Source: Tetrastigma voinierianum (taxonomy: Eukaryota > Streptophyta > Magnoliopsida > Vitales > Vitaceae). Taken from it: DNA of 64,000 bases. This document shows, piece after piece, positions 48,905-60,995 of the stretch. The stretch spans positions 62,001-126,000 of the forward strand of contig JAEQBH010003948.1 in NCBI GenBank assembly GCA_016808115.1, in the 5' to 3' direction. Both the position numbers and the translations under genes were made by a program. Every line of letters starts with the position of its first letter. The stretch's first letter is position 1. The notes beneath the pieces are model-generated. The model was given only the letters and a program-made list of their open reading frames with translations, did not search any database and was not told where the DNA came from.

Positions 48905-51245
48905 ACATCTCTGCTTCCTTTTCTCGCCATGCCTGCTTGATGTCTTGTCTGCTTTAATCAATGCCATTATTTAGTAAAATATATTTAGTCTATCTTTGAT
49001 TCTCAAAATTTTGAGGGAAAATTGCAAGAGAAAGAAAGCATGAAGTAAAAGTAAAAGAAAATATATTTAAGAAAAATAAAAATTAAATTAAATCATATAT
49101 TATTTTTATTTCTTTTATTTCAAATCTGAATATTTATTTTAACTTATCAATATATTTGAAACATATTATCTTCAAATATCTTCAAAAAATTCACCAACAT
49201 ATTTTTTTTTGGGATTTTTACAAATATAGCCACAAAAGCGAGTTAACAAAAAATGTTAAAGTAATTACTCATGTTTGACTTGCTTTAAATTATTCTTTAC
49301 TCAATTTGATAAGTATTGTCATCTTCTTAATAGAAAAACAAAATAATTTGGTCCCACTGACCATTTTTAGTCTTTCCTCAATTTTTTTTTCAAAAAAAAG
49401 GTGTTTTCTAAATTCCAAATCATATTTAAAAACTTGTCACATAATTTACATGCATTTATGACTTTTATAGAATGAATGGTTTTTTATAGGCATCGTCAAC
49501 TTCCAAAATATGAAAAAACAACCGAAATAAACACTGTGCTTGACCCGCTTTTTTAAAGTCTTTGCTCAATTTGATAGGTATTATCAACTTTCTAAGAGCA
49601 AAAAAAAATAAATCCTCCCTAATTGTTCATTCCAAAGTCTTCACTCAATTCCAAAACATCTTTAAAAACTTTAATTTATGACTTCAATTACATTCACTTC
49701 AATTATGATATCATGTTCATTAGGCAGAAAATTTCATCATGTGTTATCATGAAAATATTAATCAAGTATCATATTATATTAGTCACCCATGTCAATATCC
49801 TATTTGATGTAGGTGGAAGATACATTTATAGATGGGCCTCCATTCATTAAATTATAGTAATAAATATCTTACAAATATATAAAGAGAGGATGACAATAAT
49901 GTATTACAAGGATCCAATTGAAGTGAGATAGATATAGATTAAATGATAAATTGATTGTATACATATCAATTATATGAAATTTACTAAAGATTAAATTTAT
50001 ACTATTATTTGTAATGAAAATCTTGATCAAAATATTCACATAATTAGTAATCCTTGTGAACCGCGCTAGTTTATGTTGATCAACTAAAAGAATCAACAAT
50101 AGGTGGCTTCAATTTATTAAACTATAGTATTAATATCTTAATAGAATTTTTCAAATGATTATGGCATCCTGTATAACCTCTTGTTAGAAAGTAAAATTTA
50201 TATAAAAATTGCATTTATTTTAAGGTATCTATTGAAGTGGCAGAGTAACATGTTTTCATATAAATAAGATACCGTTGTACTTCCTAATAATAAATGTTAA
50301 ATAGCTAAATAGATAAATGACAATTTAATCACTTCTAAGAAGCTTGCTTTGAACAGATATGACTTAATTCTATCCCTTTTTTTGGAAAATACAATTGCTT
50401 TTAAAAATTGTAATACTAAAAAATTGTACTATTTACTGCAAACATTTAAAGGAATTTCTAAAAATAAAAGGTAAGTTCATTTTTTTTGTATGGTAAGGGT
50501 TGGGGTTTCTAAGAATGTAAGACATTGATAAGTGGTTTGGAACTTCCTAATATCGAAAATAAACGTATAATTGTCTATACTGAGGACTTGGAAATCATCT
50601 TATAAAAACTTGTCCCATAGTTTTAATGTCTGTTTTCAAGGATTTTGATAGGTAATGTCAACTTTTGAACAACAAAATGACTTAAATAATTGCCCTACCT
50701 AACCCATTTTAAAGTCTTTTGTTGACTTGAAATCATCACTAAAATAAAAAGTCATTTCCATATTATAATTTCATTCATGACTTTGATAGTAGGTCAACTT
50801 TTGAATAACAAAATGACTTAATAATTGCCCCTACCTAACTCCATTTTAAAGTCTTTTGCTGACGGAAATCATCTTAAAAATAAAAGCTTACCCTAATAGG
50901 TAGTGTCAATTTCATGTTCAACTCATTTTAAAGTTCTCGTCAGGCAACTTACAAAAAGTCTTAAAGAAGGTTGATATGTGGGGTTTCACATGCATTCATG
51001 ACTTTGATAGGTGGTGGCCAATTTCTCTATGCTGAGTTTCCAAAGTCTTTGCCCGACAACTTATAAAAAAGTCTTAAAGAAGGTTGACATGTAGTTTCAC
51101 ATGCATTCATGACTTTGATAGGTGGTGTCAATTTCATGCTTGACTCATTTTAAAGTCTTTGCCTGACAACTTACAAAAAAGTCATAAAGAAGCTTCTGTG
51201 TAGTTTCAAATGCATTCATGACTTTGATAGGTGGTGTCAAAAAAG
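48905..51245. repeat. Block X, copy 2
   Basis: Uninterrupted counterpart of 1-3,810. It runs from 'tgatgtcttgtctgctt' to an abrupt end at 51,245, where truncated CPSF73 copy IV begins. The sequence is AT-rich and built of degenerate repeated phrases ('gactttgataggtggtgtca', 'tttaaagtctttgc'). Non-coding. Confidence 0.75.
50880..51245. repeat. Tandem repeat of about 110 bp at the end of block X
   Basis: Unit landmarks 'atgcattcatgactttgata' begin at 50,990, 51,101 and 51,210, so the period is 109-111 bp. Each unit also holds 'tttaaagtctttgcc.gacaacttacaaaaaagtc' and 'ttgacatgtagtttca'. Earlier degenerate units can be followed back through 49,270, 49,560 and 50,640-50,900. Confidence 0.8.
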
Positions 51246-51249
51246 TCTA

Positions 51250-54200
51250 CCATTCGGACTCGCCATCACCACTGATGGACCTACATTGTTAAAATTCTCA
51301 ATGCACTTTAAAGCAGATATGTGTTGATGTAAGTCTGGTAAACAGCCATGCACCTTTTTGCAAGGGGGGAAGCATAATATATGGGGATGTAATGAGCCTG
51401 TGATTTAAGCAGAGACCATCACTCATCAGTACGCCCAAAGCAAATGCAGTAATTAGAACACGGCCCCCTTTGAGAAATGGTTGAGTGGATGACATCTATT
51501 AAGCGCTTTTCTCATACATTCCGAGGTCGGATGGAGTTGCACACCATAAGTAGATTCAATTACGCAAATATCGTGGGAGAATCGGCGGATCTCAAGAAGA
51601 CAAAGATGACAATCTTCGCGAGAATAGTCTCCAAGCAAAGTACTGCAACACTAAAGAATATCACCATAAAATGGCGCAAATGGCTCGTGCCTACCGTGGT
51701 AACACCAAAATCATATTCCATTTACTTTAATGTCTGATGGAAATCACAATGTGACTTCAAACTGTGGGGTCCGTTTGACTACCCGTCAACTCGCGAACAT
51801 AAGGTGGTGGCTCGTTACCCGACGCCACTCTAGGAAAATCGGGCGTATTCCTTGTACCTGTGAGCTCTACCCAAATACAATACCCTCGTAAATAACTCCG
51901 CTACACTGGTCCTAAGCAAAATTAATATATGCAATATAATCCCAACATGAGTAAAAATGCCCTTGGGCTCATAAAACCAATACTATAAAATCAATTATCA
52001 TAACTATTCTTCACCATTCCCATAATTCAATAGTTGATCGTGACTTTTATATTAAACACAAACATATATTAAAATCTACAATTCTAATACATGTTATGTC
52101 CAAAAACCATCAAGCCACAAACCGGCTTCTTCAAAATCAACCTCAAAATGAGTTGTCTCCTCGAGCGCTCTTTGTACCTGAAAAATAAAGGGGGTCCCAC
52201 GACGGGGTGAGCTAAAAAGCTCAGTAGGAGAATCGCCCTAAGTGGGCTACCCACTTCACTCCAAGGCAAAGTACGTCTAGTAAAGTCATACACTCAAGTA
52301 AATACATGATCCTACTTGAATGTCTAAGAAGGATTACCCCATGTCACGGTCCTCACACTGACCACTCACACTTGCCTGCTTCATGTATGAATTAATCATT
52401 TTCAAAACAAAACTTTGTTCTTGAAAATATACTACCGAAATATTCTAGTGGGCCATGAGACTACCCTCCGAGGTGAATTGGTTGGTGAGCTCAAACAATC
52501 ATGGTCCCCATCCCGAAATGATCCATGGGCCCATATCCCAACCCAATTCCCTCCTAATATCATCCCTGCGGAAATTCCTTTCGCAACCATAACCTGCTTT
52601 TACAAAATACATCACATGCACTCACACCCTAAGTCTAAAGCATAATTTGTGTTAGCATATGAAAATGCATTATGCCATTTTCAAAATCATTTACACAATA
52701 TGTCAATATGCATATTTTCAATCAACTACAATTACACGCATGTAATTCCAACACATCAAGCATCACCCAATTTAGCCAATTCGAGCAATCGCCATAATTT
52801 ATCCTAATGGCCTATGCTCACAATTATATTCCATAATTGAGCAAATCACAATTTTTATTCCCAATATCCTATACACACAATTATATTCCATATAATTGTG
52901 ACTTCATGTTAATCCTCATTAAGCATTAACCTATTGATTTCTACACCACACCAACTCAAGCCATTCATTTCATACAAGTTCATACCAAAACACATGGACG
53001 ATTTTTATCTAATTTACACAACCCGGATCGATTTTAATACCTGAATCTCCAAAGAAGGTCATCTAATAAAGCAATTTACTTTGTCTAACCTCTGCTTTCT
53101 CACTCTTTTCGGAACCGAATTTCTTACCCATTTCCTATCTTATGTCACTAAAGCATAATTTCTATTGAATAAATTATGACACAAAGCTCCCTAAATACCA
53201 CACCCACCGCCACTGGTCACCAAAATCAAAAATATTTCCATGATTCTGGCCCATGTTTCTTGGGACCAATCAACAACCCATTCCCTAAGATTTTCCATAC
53301 AAATACATGATTTAAAGCCAAAAAATTTCGAATTAAAGACCCAAATGCCCCTAATTTCAAGGGGGCCACTGATGGTGAGAAAAATCCCCAAGAAATTTAA
53401 CAATTTTGCCCCATGTTTCGGGACCGATCAACGTGCCTCACGGCCAAACCAACCGAAACATCGAAAAACCCTTAAAAATGGGAATAAACGCAAATAGGAG
53501 AAAATCCTAATTCTTGAGTGCCAGTCAAAAACTCGCAAACTCGGTCCACGCAGAGCCGCCCGCTGCAGAACGCTTCTCCCTTCTTGTCTGGCTGTCCGCC
53601 AATCCGCCTGACGCCCGATCTTAGAGAGTACACCTCTCTCTCTAAAACCCTCTCAAAACCAACCTACTGCATCTCAAAATAAAGCTTCTCACGTTTTTGC
53701 TTTGGCTTAAGGTAGGAGAAGGAGCACTATTTGCTCTTTTGTCTTTTAGTAACTTAAAAATCAAATTTCATAATGACTCCTACGCCTCCTTACTCGTGGA
53801 TTGATATTTCTAAGACTATCTCGGCCAGCCCATTTCATCACACTCTACTCATACCACTTATGGTACATGAGTACATGCTATATGTGACTTTCGTCGCATC
53901 GAAAATCGATTTACGACACCCGAACCGCGATGCCTCGAAAAACGTGCCGACTCCGACTGTCTCAGAAAATTATGAAATTTTACGTGCTAACTAGATTTCA
54001 CGAGACGATTCCAACGGTACCATCCGTTTTGTCATCCGAGATCTAGAGAATTAATTACAGATTTTAAATCAGACATAATTTCAGAATCAAAATTACGATT
54101 TTGCCCTTTATTCGAAATTGGAATTTCTGTCTCATAAATAACCTGGGCAGTAAGATGGATTTAATTATAGTTACTGAACATTAAATGAGATAATAAATTA

Positions 54201-55140
54201 CAAATACATCTAAAGTCAATTGTTGTAAAGGTCCATATACCAAGAATATATCGTGGATTATATGCAACCAATATTTCAGACATATGAGAAGACACACACC
54301 ATATTGCTTCCTTTTTTTTCGTAATGTTTTATATTTTATTAGATTGGTTATGTAACAAGTTTGAAACTAAATTCAAGACAATAATATACGCGGGTGGAGC
54401 ACAAAAATCAATATTAGAAGTATAGTCAATTTAATCTTAGTAGACTAATTCTTGCTATATTAGTATTATTTGCCAAAACCTTCTTACGTTGAAGACAAAA
54501 CCCAATTAATCTGATACAAGGTGAAGAACAAAGTCCACATATGCAGATCTAAAACAATAATAATTGCACTCGGGTAGAATCTATGATTCAGGTAAGAATG
54601 TCTATGGTAGAAAGATTGAAGCTTAAGAATGAGGTAGTAGATGTTTCGCAAAGATAATTTCGAATAAGAGACCTAAGATAGAACATTAGAGCAAACTCGC
54701 GAACTCAAATAAATAGATCTAAGCTAATCCTCTCGATATACATGGACCATTTCAGCCTTCAAAAGAAACCAGGATAGCCTTGCTGCATGTCATAAAACTC
54801 GCCCCTTCGACGTGGTCTAATGAACAAATTCAAATATTTTAGCTTAATTTCTAGGCACAAGAATTTCACATAAATTTTTAATTAATAAAATGGCCAACCT
54901 TCTCCAGGAAATAAAGGATGCAAAGGATTCAAGTGAAAGTCGTGACAAGAAATGCAAATACATTACAATGCAAGAAGTGAGGAGCACATCTAAAGAACAT
55001 GGGCAATTTTACATGAGAAAGTAAACTAGATAACCAAAAAGGAAAACTGAAGATGAAAGTTCTAAAAAGTTTCATGATTGACAAAAGTTCATTAAGAAGA
55101 CAAACATGCAAGATACTGAACGAAATGATCGTTAAAAGCA
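51250..55140 (-). pseudogene. CPSF73-I pseudogene, copy IV, interrupted by a solo LTR
   Basis: Starts at block X inside the beta-CASP part of the last exon (NVGPS-like near 51,280). It then reads KGAWLF-like residues, VLITAFALG, HPTSECMRKAL, and GDYSREDCHLC with ICVIESTYGVQLH (51,450-51,640). At 51,750 the exon is broken by a 2.4 kb solo LTR (51,750-54,134) and resumes in the adjoining intron with 'ataacctggg' and 'agatggatttaattatag'. The 5' end of exon 4 remains at about 54,770-54,830 and exon 3 at 54,895-54,960 (LVT then FHL-like, metal site broken). Intron 3 continues into a CACTA element from 55,162. Exons 1 and 2 are not in the window, having been cut off by the copia and gypsy insertions. 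This copy shares the CACTA with copy II. Confidence 0.8.
51750..54134 (-). mobile_element. Solo LTR of a Tekay/Del-like Ty3/gypsy family, about 2.4 kb
   Basis: This segment aligns, inverted, over its whole length with the LTR at 60,996-63,335 (for example 'gatcctacttgaatgtct', 'gagaatcgccctaagtgggctac' and 'aaaattacg.ttttgccctt' are shared as reverse complements). In copies I-III the CPSF73 sequence is continuous at this point ('gatggaaatcaataacctg'), so the insertion site is defined. No primer site follows its 3' end (51,750) and no internal region is attached, so it is a solo LTR. The flanks 'aaatcacaa' and 'taaataacc' allow a degenerate 5-base duplication. Confidence 0.8.
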
Positions 55141-55161
55141 TATGTTGCTATATAACTAAGA

Positions 55162-58116
55162 CACTACAAGGAAGTGAGCTTTTAGTTGGGATCACTGACC
55201 CCAACCAAAAGTAAGATCAAGTGTAACCATATGATATAGATGCAAAGAAAATGGGCCGCAACAAGGTGTGGCTATAGGCATAACTATAGGTTATAGTTAC
55301 AATTTTAGTTTTGGTCACTACTAAAGTGTGCCTATGAGCCGGTCATTTTCGCTACAACTGAAAAGATATGACTACGGAGGGGGCCATTTCTTGGCCACAA
55401 CTATTAGAGATGGTTATGGATGAGGCTATTTCTTGGCCGCAACTATAAGGGTGACTATGATTGAAGCCACTTCATGGCCGCAACTATAAGGGTGATATAT
55501 AGATGGGGTAATTTGTTGGCCGCTACTATAAGGGAAGTTATAGATGAGGATTTTATTGGTCATTATATGTGATATATAGATGGGGTGATTTTTCGCCATC
55601 ACAATAAGGGTAATTATAGATAGCTTTATCGCCGCTACTACAAAGTGATATATAGATGGGGTGCTTTGTTGGCTGCTACTATAAGGGTAGATATATATAG
55701 GTTTGTTTCTTTTCGCTGCAATTTGTTACCATAAATGAAAGGTGGAATCTTTTTAGGTGTATCAGAAATCTTAGATCATAAGGGAGGATATAATCTACCC
55801 TAACCAAAAATTTCAAGAAAAGATATACTTGCTATTCATCAACAAGAAAATAAAACTTAAAACCAAATTAACAAAAAAAGATTCGTGGAGAAGTTCCATG
55901 GATTAAAAACAAGCCAAATCTCATATTTCAATCACAAAATTACATTGCAAAAACCAAATTCCAAGAACCAAATGGCCGTGGAAGTTCCACCTCAGAAATA
56001 TTTAAAGTAAAATTGAACTATAAATGTTTTTCTTCAATTTTCCTTCACTAACATGAATCAACAATACAATGAGTTAGCCAAAATAGCAAGATATTCCTTA
56101 TTTTCAAAAGAGGTGAACTCCAATTCAAACCACTCTCTTTCGATCCCAAGTCGCGTTCTTTATTGATCTTGCGTATCAGAGGGAAAATAGTGCAGAGTGC
56201 ACGGGTATATCGCAATGCATGGAAATGTTGTTCTATGGTTGAAAAATATCAAGAAGGGAAAGAATGAAAATTGAAAAAATGAAGATACCTGCTCTAGGGT
56301 TGAATTCACAATTATGATTTTCTAGTTGCCGCAATTTAGTATTTGCTGCCTTCCTTCCACTATTATATGCTTGGGTTCTTTAGATCTTAGCAAGAAAAGG
56401 GCAAGAAATATGTTGAAATATACTCAAAACTAGACTCCTCACAACCTATTTTCAGCATTTTATTCTCTCCCTATTGTTCTCTCCAATATTCAACAAAGCC
56501 ATATGCTCAAGATAATTCAAAGACATATCTATTGAAAGAGATTTGTCAATCATCCATGTAGTTAAACTAGAATACATACATTGAAGCAATCATCCCTCAC
56601 TTTGCCTTTAGAAGATATGAAGCTTTATCTGAACCCGCATGGTAGAGTAGATAGTTTCACTAAGAAAAATCTCGAGGTATAATACAATAAAAGGTCAAAA
56701 GAGTTTCAAAGTAGAACCCTTGATGGCAAGTCCTCAACCATGTTGGTGATTTGAAAGAACAAGCCAAGATATATAAATAAAGTTGATTAGAATAGAAATA
56801 ATTCTTTGTCGTGACCAAATGGTAAGGCCTTCCTAGCCAATCAATCCAGAAGAAATTGAGGCCAAAATCGCAGCCTGCAAAGTTCAAGCTAAATGTAAGC
56901 GAAAAGATCGCGACAAATAATTTCGATCCATCGGACAACAATGCTCTCTTGATGACTCCTCAAATCGACGCCAATAGCAAAAATACTTCGTATGCATTTG
57001 GGGTATAATTATGTTGCACCAAACCTCGCTTATCCGATAAATTGAATGGTCAAATAAGGCAAGCCATTTATCCAATCTTGTGACCCTTAAATTTGTTTTT
57101 TCATTTTCAAACAATAAACTAAGCAATAATCAGATAGTGTTTGCCTCTTGTGTACATTATACTTGAATAAGGAAAAATAATGTGAGCCCTATCAATCTTT
57201 CTTTTCTTACAACATTGTTCTAAATTCTACTTGGAAATCATCTCAGATATATGTCCGGCCGCATGCTTCACCACCATTTAGACCCTTCTGTGGACATCCT
57301 ATTAGACAACTCTTATTTAAACCAAACCATTTCTCGTGGGACTCGTAGAGAAACAGTGCTTATGCTTATAAAAAGGATTGCAAGATTTACCTGATAGATT
57401 CTATCACAAACTTACCCTCCTTTAGCATATGTCTCTTAATAACTCGTTTTTTGCATTATTTTAATTTATCACACACTGTGTTGATAGTTTTATATGTAGT
57501 TGTACAAGCACAATTAATTAAATGTAAATTTGTTCAAGGGCTCTGCATGTCTTTTTATTGATATGTTCTTCTGTGGATCGAATTGCACTACAATGAAACG
57601 TTTTTAGTTCCAATTTATTGTATTAGCACTTTTGGAATAAAAATTGCCTTGTAATAATATAAGACCAACAATTTCCAACCAAAAAATTCTTATTTAAGCA
57701 TTGATAACAACATTCAGCCCAAACAAAGCTTGTTCCAAAACATGATTATTGCCTAATTATACAAATAAGTACTGTCAATTTCTTTTGCCAGCAATTAAGG
57801 TTTCTGCCAGCAACTATGGTGAACCATATAGAAGCTTAGCATTGCGTGGCTAACTGTAACAACTATACTTTCTCTCTAGGAAATTAATGGAAACAATCAA
57901 TGGAAGAGAAAGGAAATTGTATCAAGGAATGGAATTTAAATTTAGGATGTTTAGGTTTCTCTAAACTCGCATAAGGACCTAGCAGCTTTATCTTTAAACC
58001 AAATATAGTTAGGCATACTAAAAGAAGAAATTCAGCCACACACAGGTTGTAATCAATTCAGAAACTTGGCTCATACAAGGGCAAATATTAGTTGGAAATA
58101 TTTATAATGACTAGCC
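55162..58116. mobile_element. CACTA transposon in CPSF73 copy IV, cut by a copia element
   Basis: The left end reads CACTACAAGGAAGTGAGC and the sequence follows the copy II element (35,646-38,510) through the subterminal minisatellite, the 'tggtcaaataaggcaagcc' region and 'gcaatatttataatgact'. At 58,117 it is broken by the 3' LTR of a copia element. The remaining 1 kb or so and the right end are not in the window. Open frames here are not kept between the two copies, so I assign no protein. Confidence 0.75.
55390..55705. repeat. Subterminal minisatellite of the CACTA element, copy IV
   Basis: Degenerate units of about 45-50 bp, 'ttggccgcaactataagggtgatatatagatggggt' in two halves, parallel to 35,870-36,195. 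Unit number and order are nearly the same in the two copies, so the array predates the duplication. Confidence 0.75.
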
Positions 58117-58447
58117 TGTTAATCAAAAGGTGATTGAACAACCTAATCAATCAATTATATGCGGAAGCAAAATGCCAGAATTTACATACCTCCAGCCATT
58201 GTTAAGAAACTGAGAAAACTGGAAAACTAGAAATATTTTGGTTCTTCTAAACCCTTCTCAAAATAATTGACGGTGATTTTCTGTATTTTCGAGTAGGCTT
58301 AGGGACCCAACAAAATGCAAAGGTCTCTTCTTATATGAGACCGTGCTATCACTGTGTCTTCTCTCGAAGAGCTAAAGTGTTAGGGAAAGGTGTTATGGGA
58401 GATCCAAAATTTAAAAATTAAATGTTCATATGGACTTCACTCTAACA
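58117..58447 (-). repeat. 3' LTR of the copia element, 331 bp
   Basis: Read on the minus strand it begins TGTTAGAGTGAAGTCC and ends GATTAACA, giving the 5-base terminal inverted repeat TGTTA/TAACA usual for copia LTRs. It inserts into CACTA sequence that is continuous at 38,505 in the other copy. Confidence 0.85.
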
Positions 58448-58459
58448 TTCTCCTCCACT
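58448..58459 (-). other. Polypurine tract of the copia element
   Basis: The minus strand reads AGTGGAGGAGAA directly before the LTR start TGTTA. This purine run primes plus-strand DNA synthesis, and its position confirms the LTR boundary and orientation. Confidence 0.85.
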
Positions 58460-60995
58460 TGATCCATATAGTTCAACACCTATCATAAGAGCAAACTAAA
58501 TATATAAACTGGCATGACAGTCCTCTTATAGTGAGTAGTATCTTCCATGTATTACAATATATCAAGTTCCTCAACACAAACCCTTAAACTTAATGAATAA
58601 ACCATATGTTTATTCAAGGTCCAAACTTAATGATATTTCTCAAAATAATAATAATAATCTGAAATGTACAAAACCATATAAGAAATATCAGACTGAATAA
58701 GAGTTTTATTTAAAATAATGAATGTACGTACAATTAAATTACATCGTGGAACCAAGTCCTATTTGTTGATCCTTAAAATACTTAGGTGGCATGCCTTGGC
58801 CAGTTGACTCCAAGAATCATCAACTCAAGTACAATGTGTTCAATGACCACTTACTTAACACGCCTTCTTACGGCTAAGTACTTAATGTCGATATGCTTAC
58901 TCATCATTTTATTGTTCTTAGCCATAACACCGCGAAATTCGAAGTTATCACAAAGATAACTTCAATGGCCTAGATAGAATCCACAATTCTAAGCTTCCAG
59001 ATATGAAAACTTTTTAATCCATACACCATGAGCTAGCCTCAAAATGTAGATACTCTAACTCACTTCCATAGTGGAAGTGGCAAATAAGGTTTGTTTCAGA
59101 CTTCTCCAAGACATGTACCCATCGCCTAGCTTGAAAATATAAATCAGACGTTGATTTTCGAATCAACATACCAAGAAAGTCCGTGACGAGTAGCCAATCA
59201 CTCAAACTATTTGTTCGTCTATACATAAGCATGTAATCCTTTGTTTCTTGAAGGTATCTCATCACCTTCTTTGCAAACTTCCAGTGGTCAATACTTGGAT
59301 TACTCGATATCTTCCTAATACTCCAACAACAAATGCAATGTCAGGTCTGGTATAGACTTGAGCATACATTAGGCTTCCAACAGCTGAAGTATATGGAATG
59401 TTCTTCATGTGTTCCCGTTTGAAATCATTTTTAGGGCACTGATTCAAATCGACCGCACTCCTTCAAATGGGTGCTACACAGGAACAATTTTTCATGTTAA
59501 CTTAAAACTTTATTGATATAGGTCTCTCGAGACAAACCCAAAATGCTCGAGATCTTTCCCATGGATTCTAAATGTCAATGACATGGATGCCTCACCCATA
59601 TCCTTCATATCAAAGTTCTTCGAGAAATTGTTTCACCTTATATAACAAACCCCTTATCATTGGCTGCGCGTAATATCATCCACATATAACACAAGAAAAC
59701 AAATCTTACTCCCACTGACCTTCTGATATATACATTGATCCATGATATTTCTTCAAAACCGAATGAAGTAATGACTTCATGGAATTTCAAATACCATTGG
59801 CGGGATGCTTGTTTTAATCCATATATGGATTTCTTAAGCTTGCAAACTAAATGCTCACCTTCACTAGAGGAGAATCCTTCAGGTTGTTTCATGTAAACCT
59901 CTTCCTAGATTACCATTATGAAGTTGCCACATCCATTTGATGTAAATCAAAGTCAAATGGGCAACTAATGCCATGATTATTCAAAAGAATTCTTAGACAC
60001 GGAGAAAAGGTCTCGTGGTAGTCGATTCCTTCCCTTGATTGAACTTTGGCAACGAAGTCCGCCTTATGTCTCAATGTCGCCCAATGAGTCTTTCTTTGTT
60101 TTAAAGACCCATTTACATCCAATGGCTTTACACCATCAGTAACTCCAACGAGATCCCAACTTCCTAAGTAGATGCCATAGAATCTATTTCTTCTTTCATG
60201 GCATTGTACCATGAGTTAGATTCCTTAGAACTCACGGCTTCAGGAAAACGTTTCTGGATCATTTTCGGCTCCAATGTTATAGTCCAATTCTTGTAAATAC
60301 ACTATATAATCATTAGGAATTGCTGATTTCCTAACTCTTGTAGATCTTCTTAATGTTGTTTCATCATTCTCTTGAGGAATTTGTTGATCAACTTGTTGCT
60401 CAATTGGTTGTTCAACAATTTCTGGAATTTCTTCATTTGCAACTTGATCCACAGGATCAATATTAGCAATATGTGGAATTTCAGGAAATGGTTGTCTCAC
60501 ACTCGGTTGTACTTGAGGGGTGTGAATGACAATCAATCTATCACTCAACCGTAGGGCTGACCTTCATAATGATCCTTCTTAGAAACAATGTCCCGAACCG
60601 ATCAATTTAATCGATTGTCATTCTCAAGAAATTTCGCATTTGATTCCACAATCCTAGTGTCAGAGATGGACAATAAAATCTATACCCCTTGACCTTTCAA
60701 AGATATCCAATGAAATACCCACCGATGGTCCCCGTCTAGCTTTTCAGGTTATAAATTTTACTCAGACGAGCATCCCTAAACGCTGTATATGTCGTAAACT
60801 TGGTTTCCAACCTTTAATGACTCAAAAGGCGGCTCTTAGAGATGCCTCTTGGTTGGAACTCTATCAATATATACACAAAATTGCCTTGTAGTTTCAAATT
60901 CACAAGAATTGAGGTAGTTTGTATTACCTCACTCCTTACCATGTCCATTAAAAGTTCGCTTCTCTTCACACCATTCTGATCCTGGAGAACCAAAG

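Larger units (their letters stand above)
58117..60995 (-). mobile_element. Ty1/copia retrotransposon, truncated, with 3' LTR
   Basis: On the minus strand, from about 60,990 downward, I read the end of the integrase (QNGVKRSELLMDMVRSEVIQ). Next is a hydrophilic linker with RRSTRVRKSAIPNDYIVYLQ (60,250-60,560). Then comes the reverse transcriptase (DGVKPLDVNGSLKQ, GIDYHETFSP, LHQMDVATS, then KQPEGFSSSEGEHLVCKLKK, SIYGLKQASRQWYLKFH, and a YVDD box across a frameshift near 59,683). RNase H begins after SAVGSLMYAQVYTRPDIA (59,300-59,400) and MMRYLQETKDYML. A polypurine tract and a 331 bp LTR follow. Gag, protease and the 5' LTR are missing because a gypsy LTR sits at 60,996. Frameshifts make it inactive. 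Confidence 0.9.
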
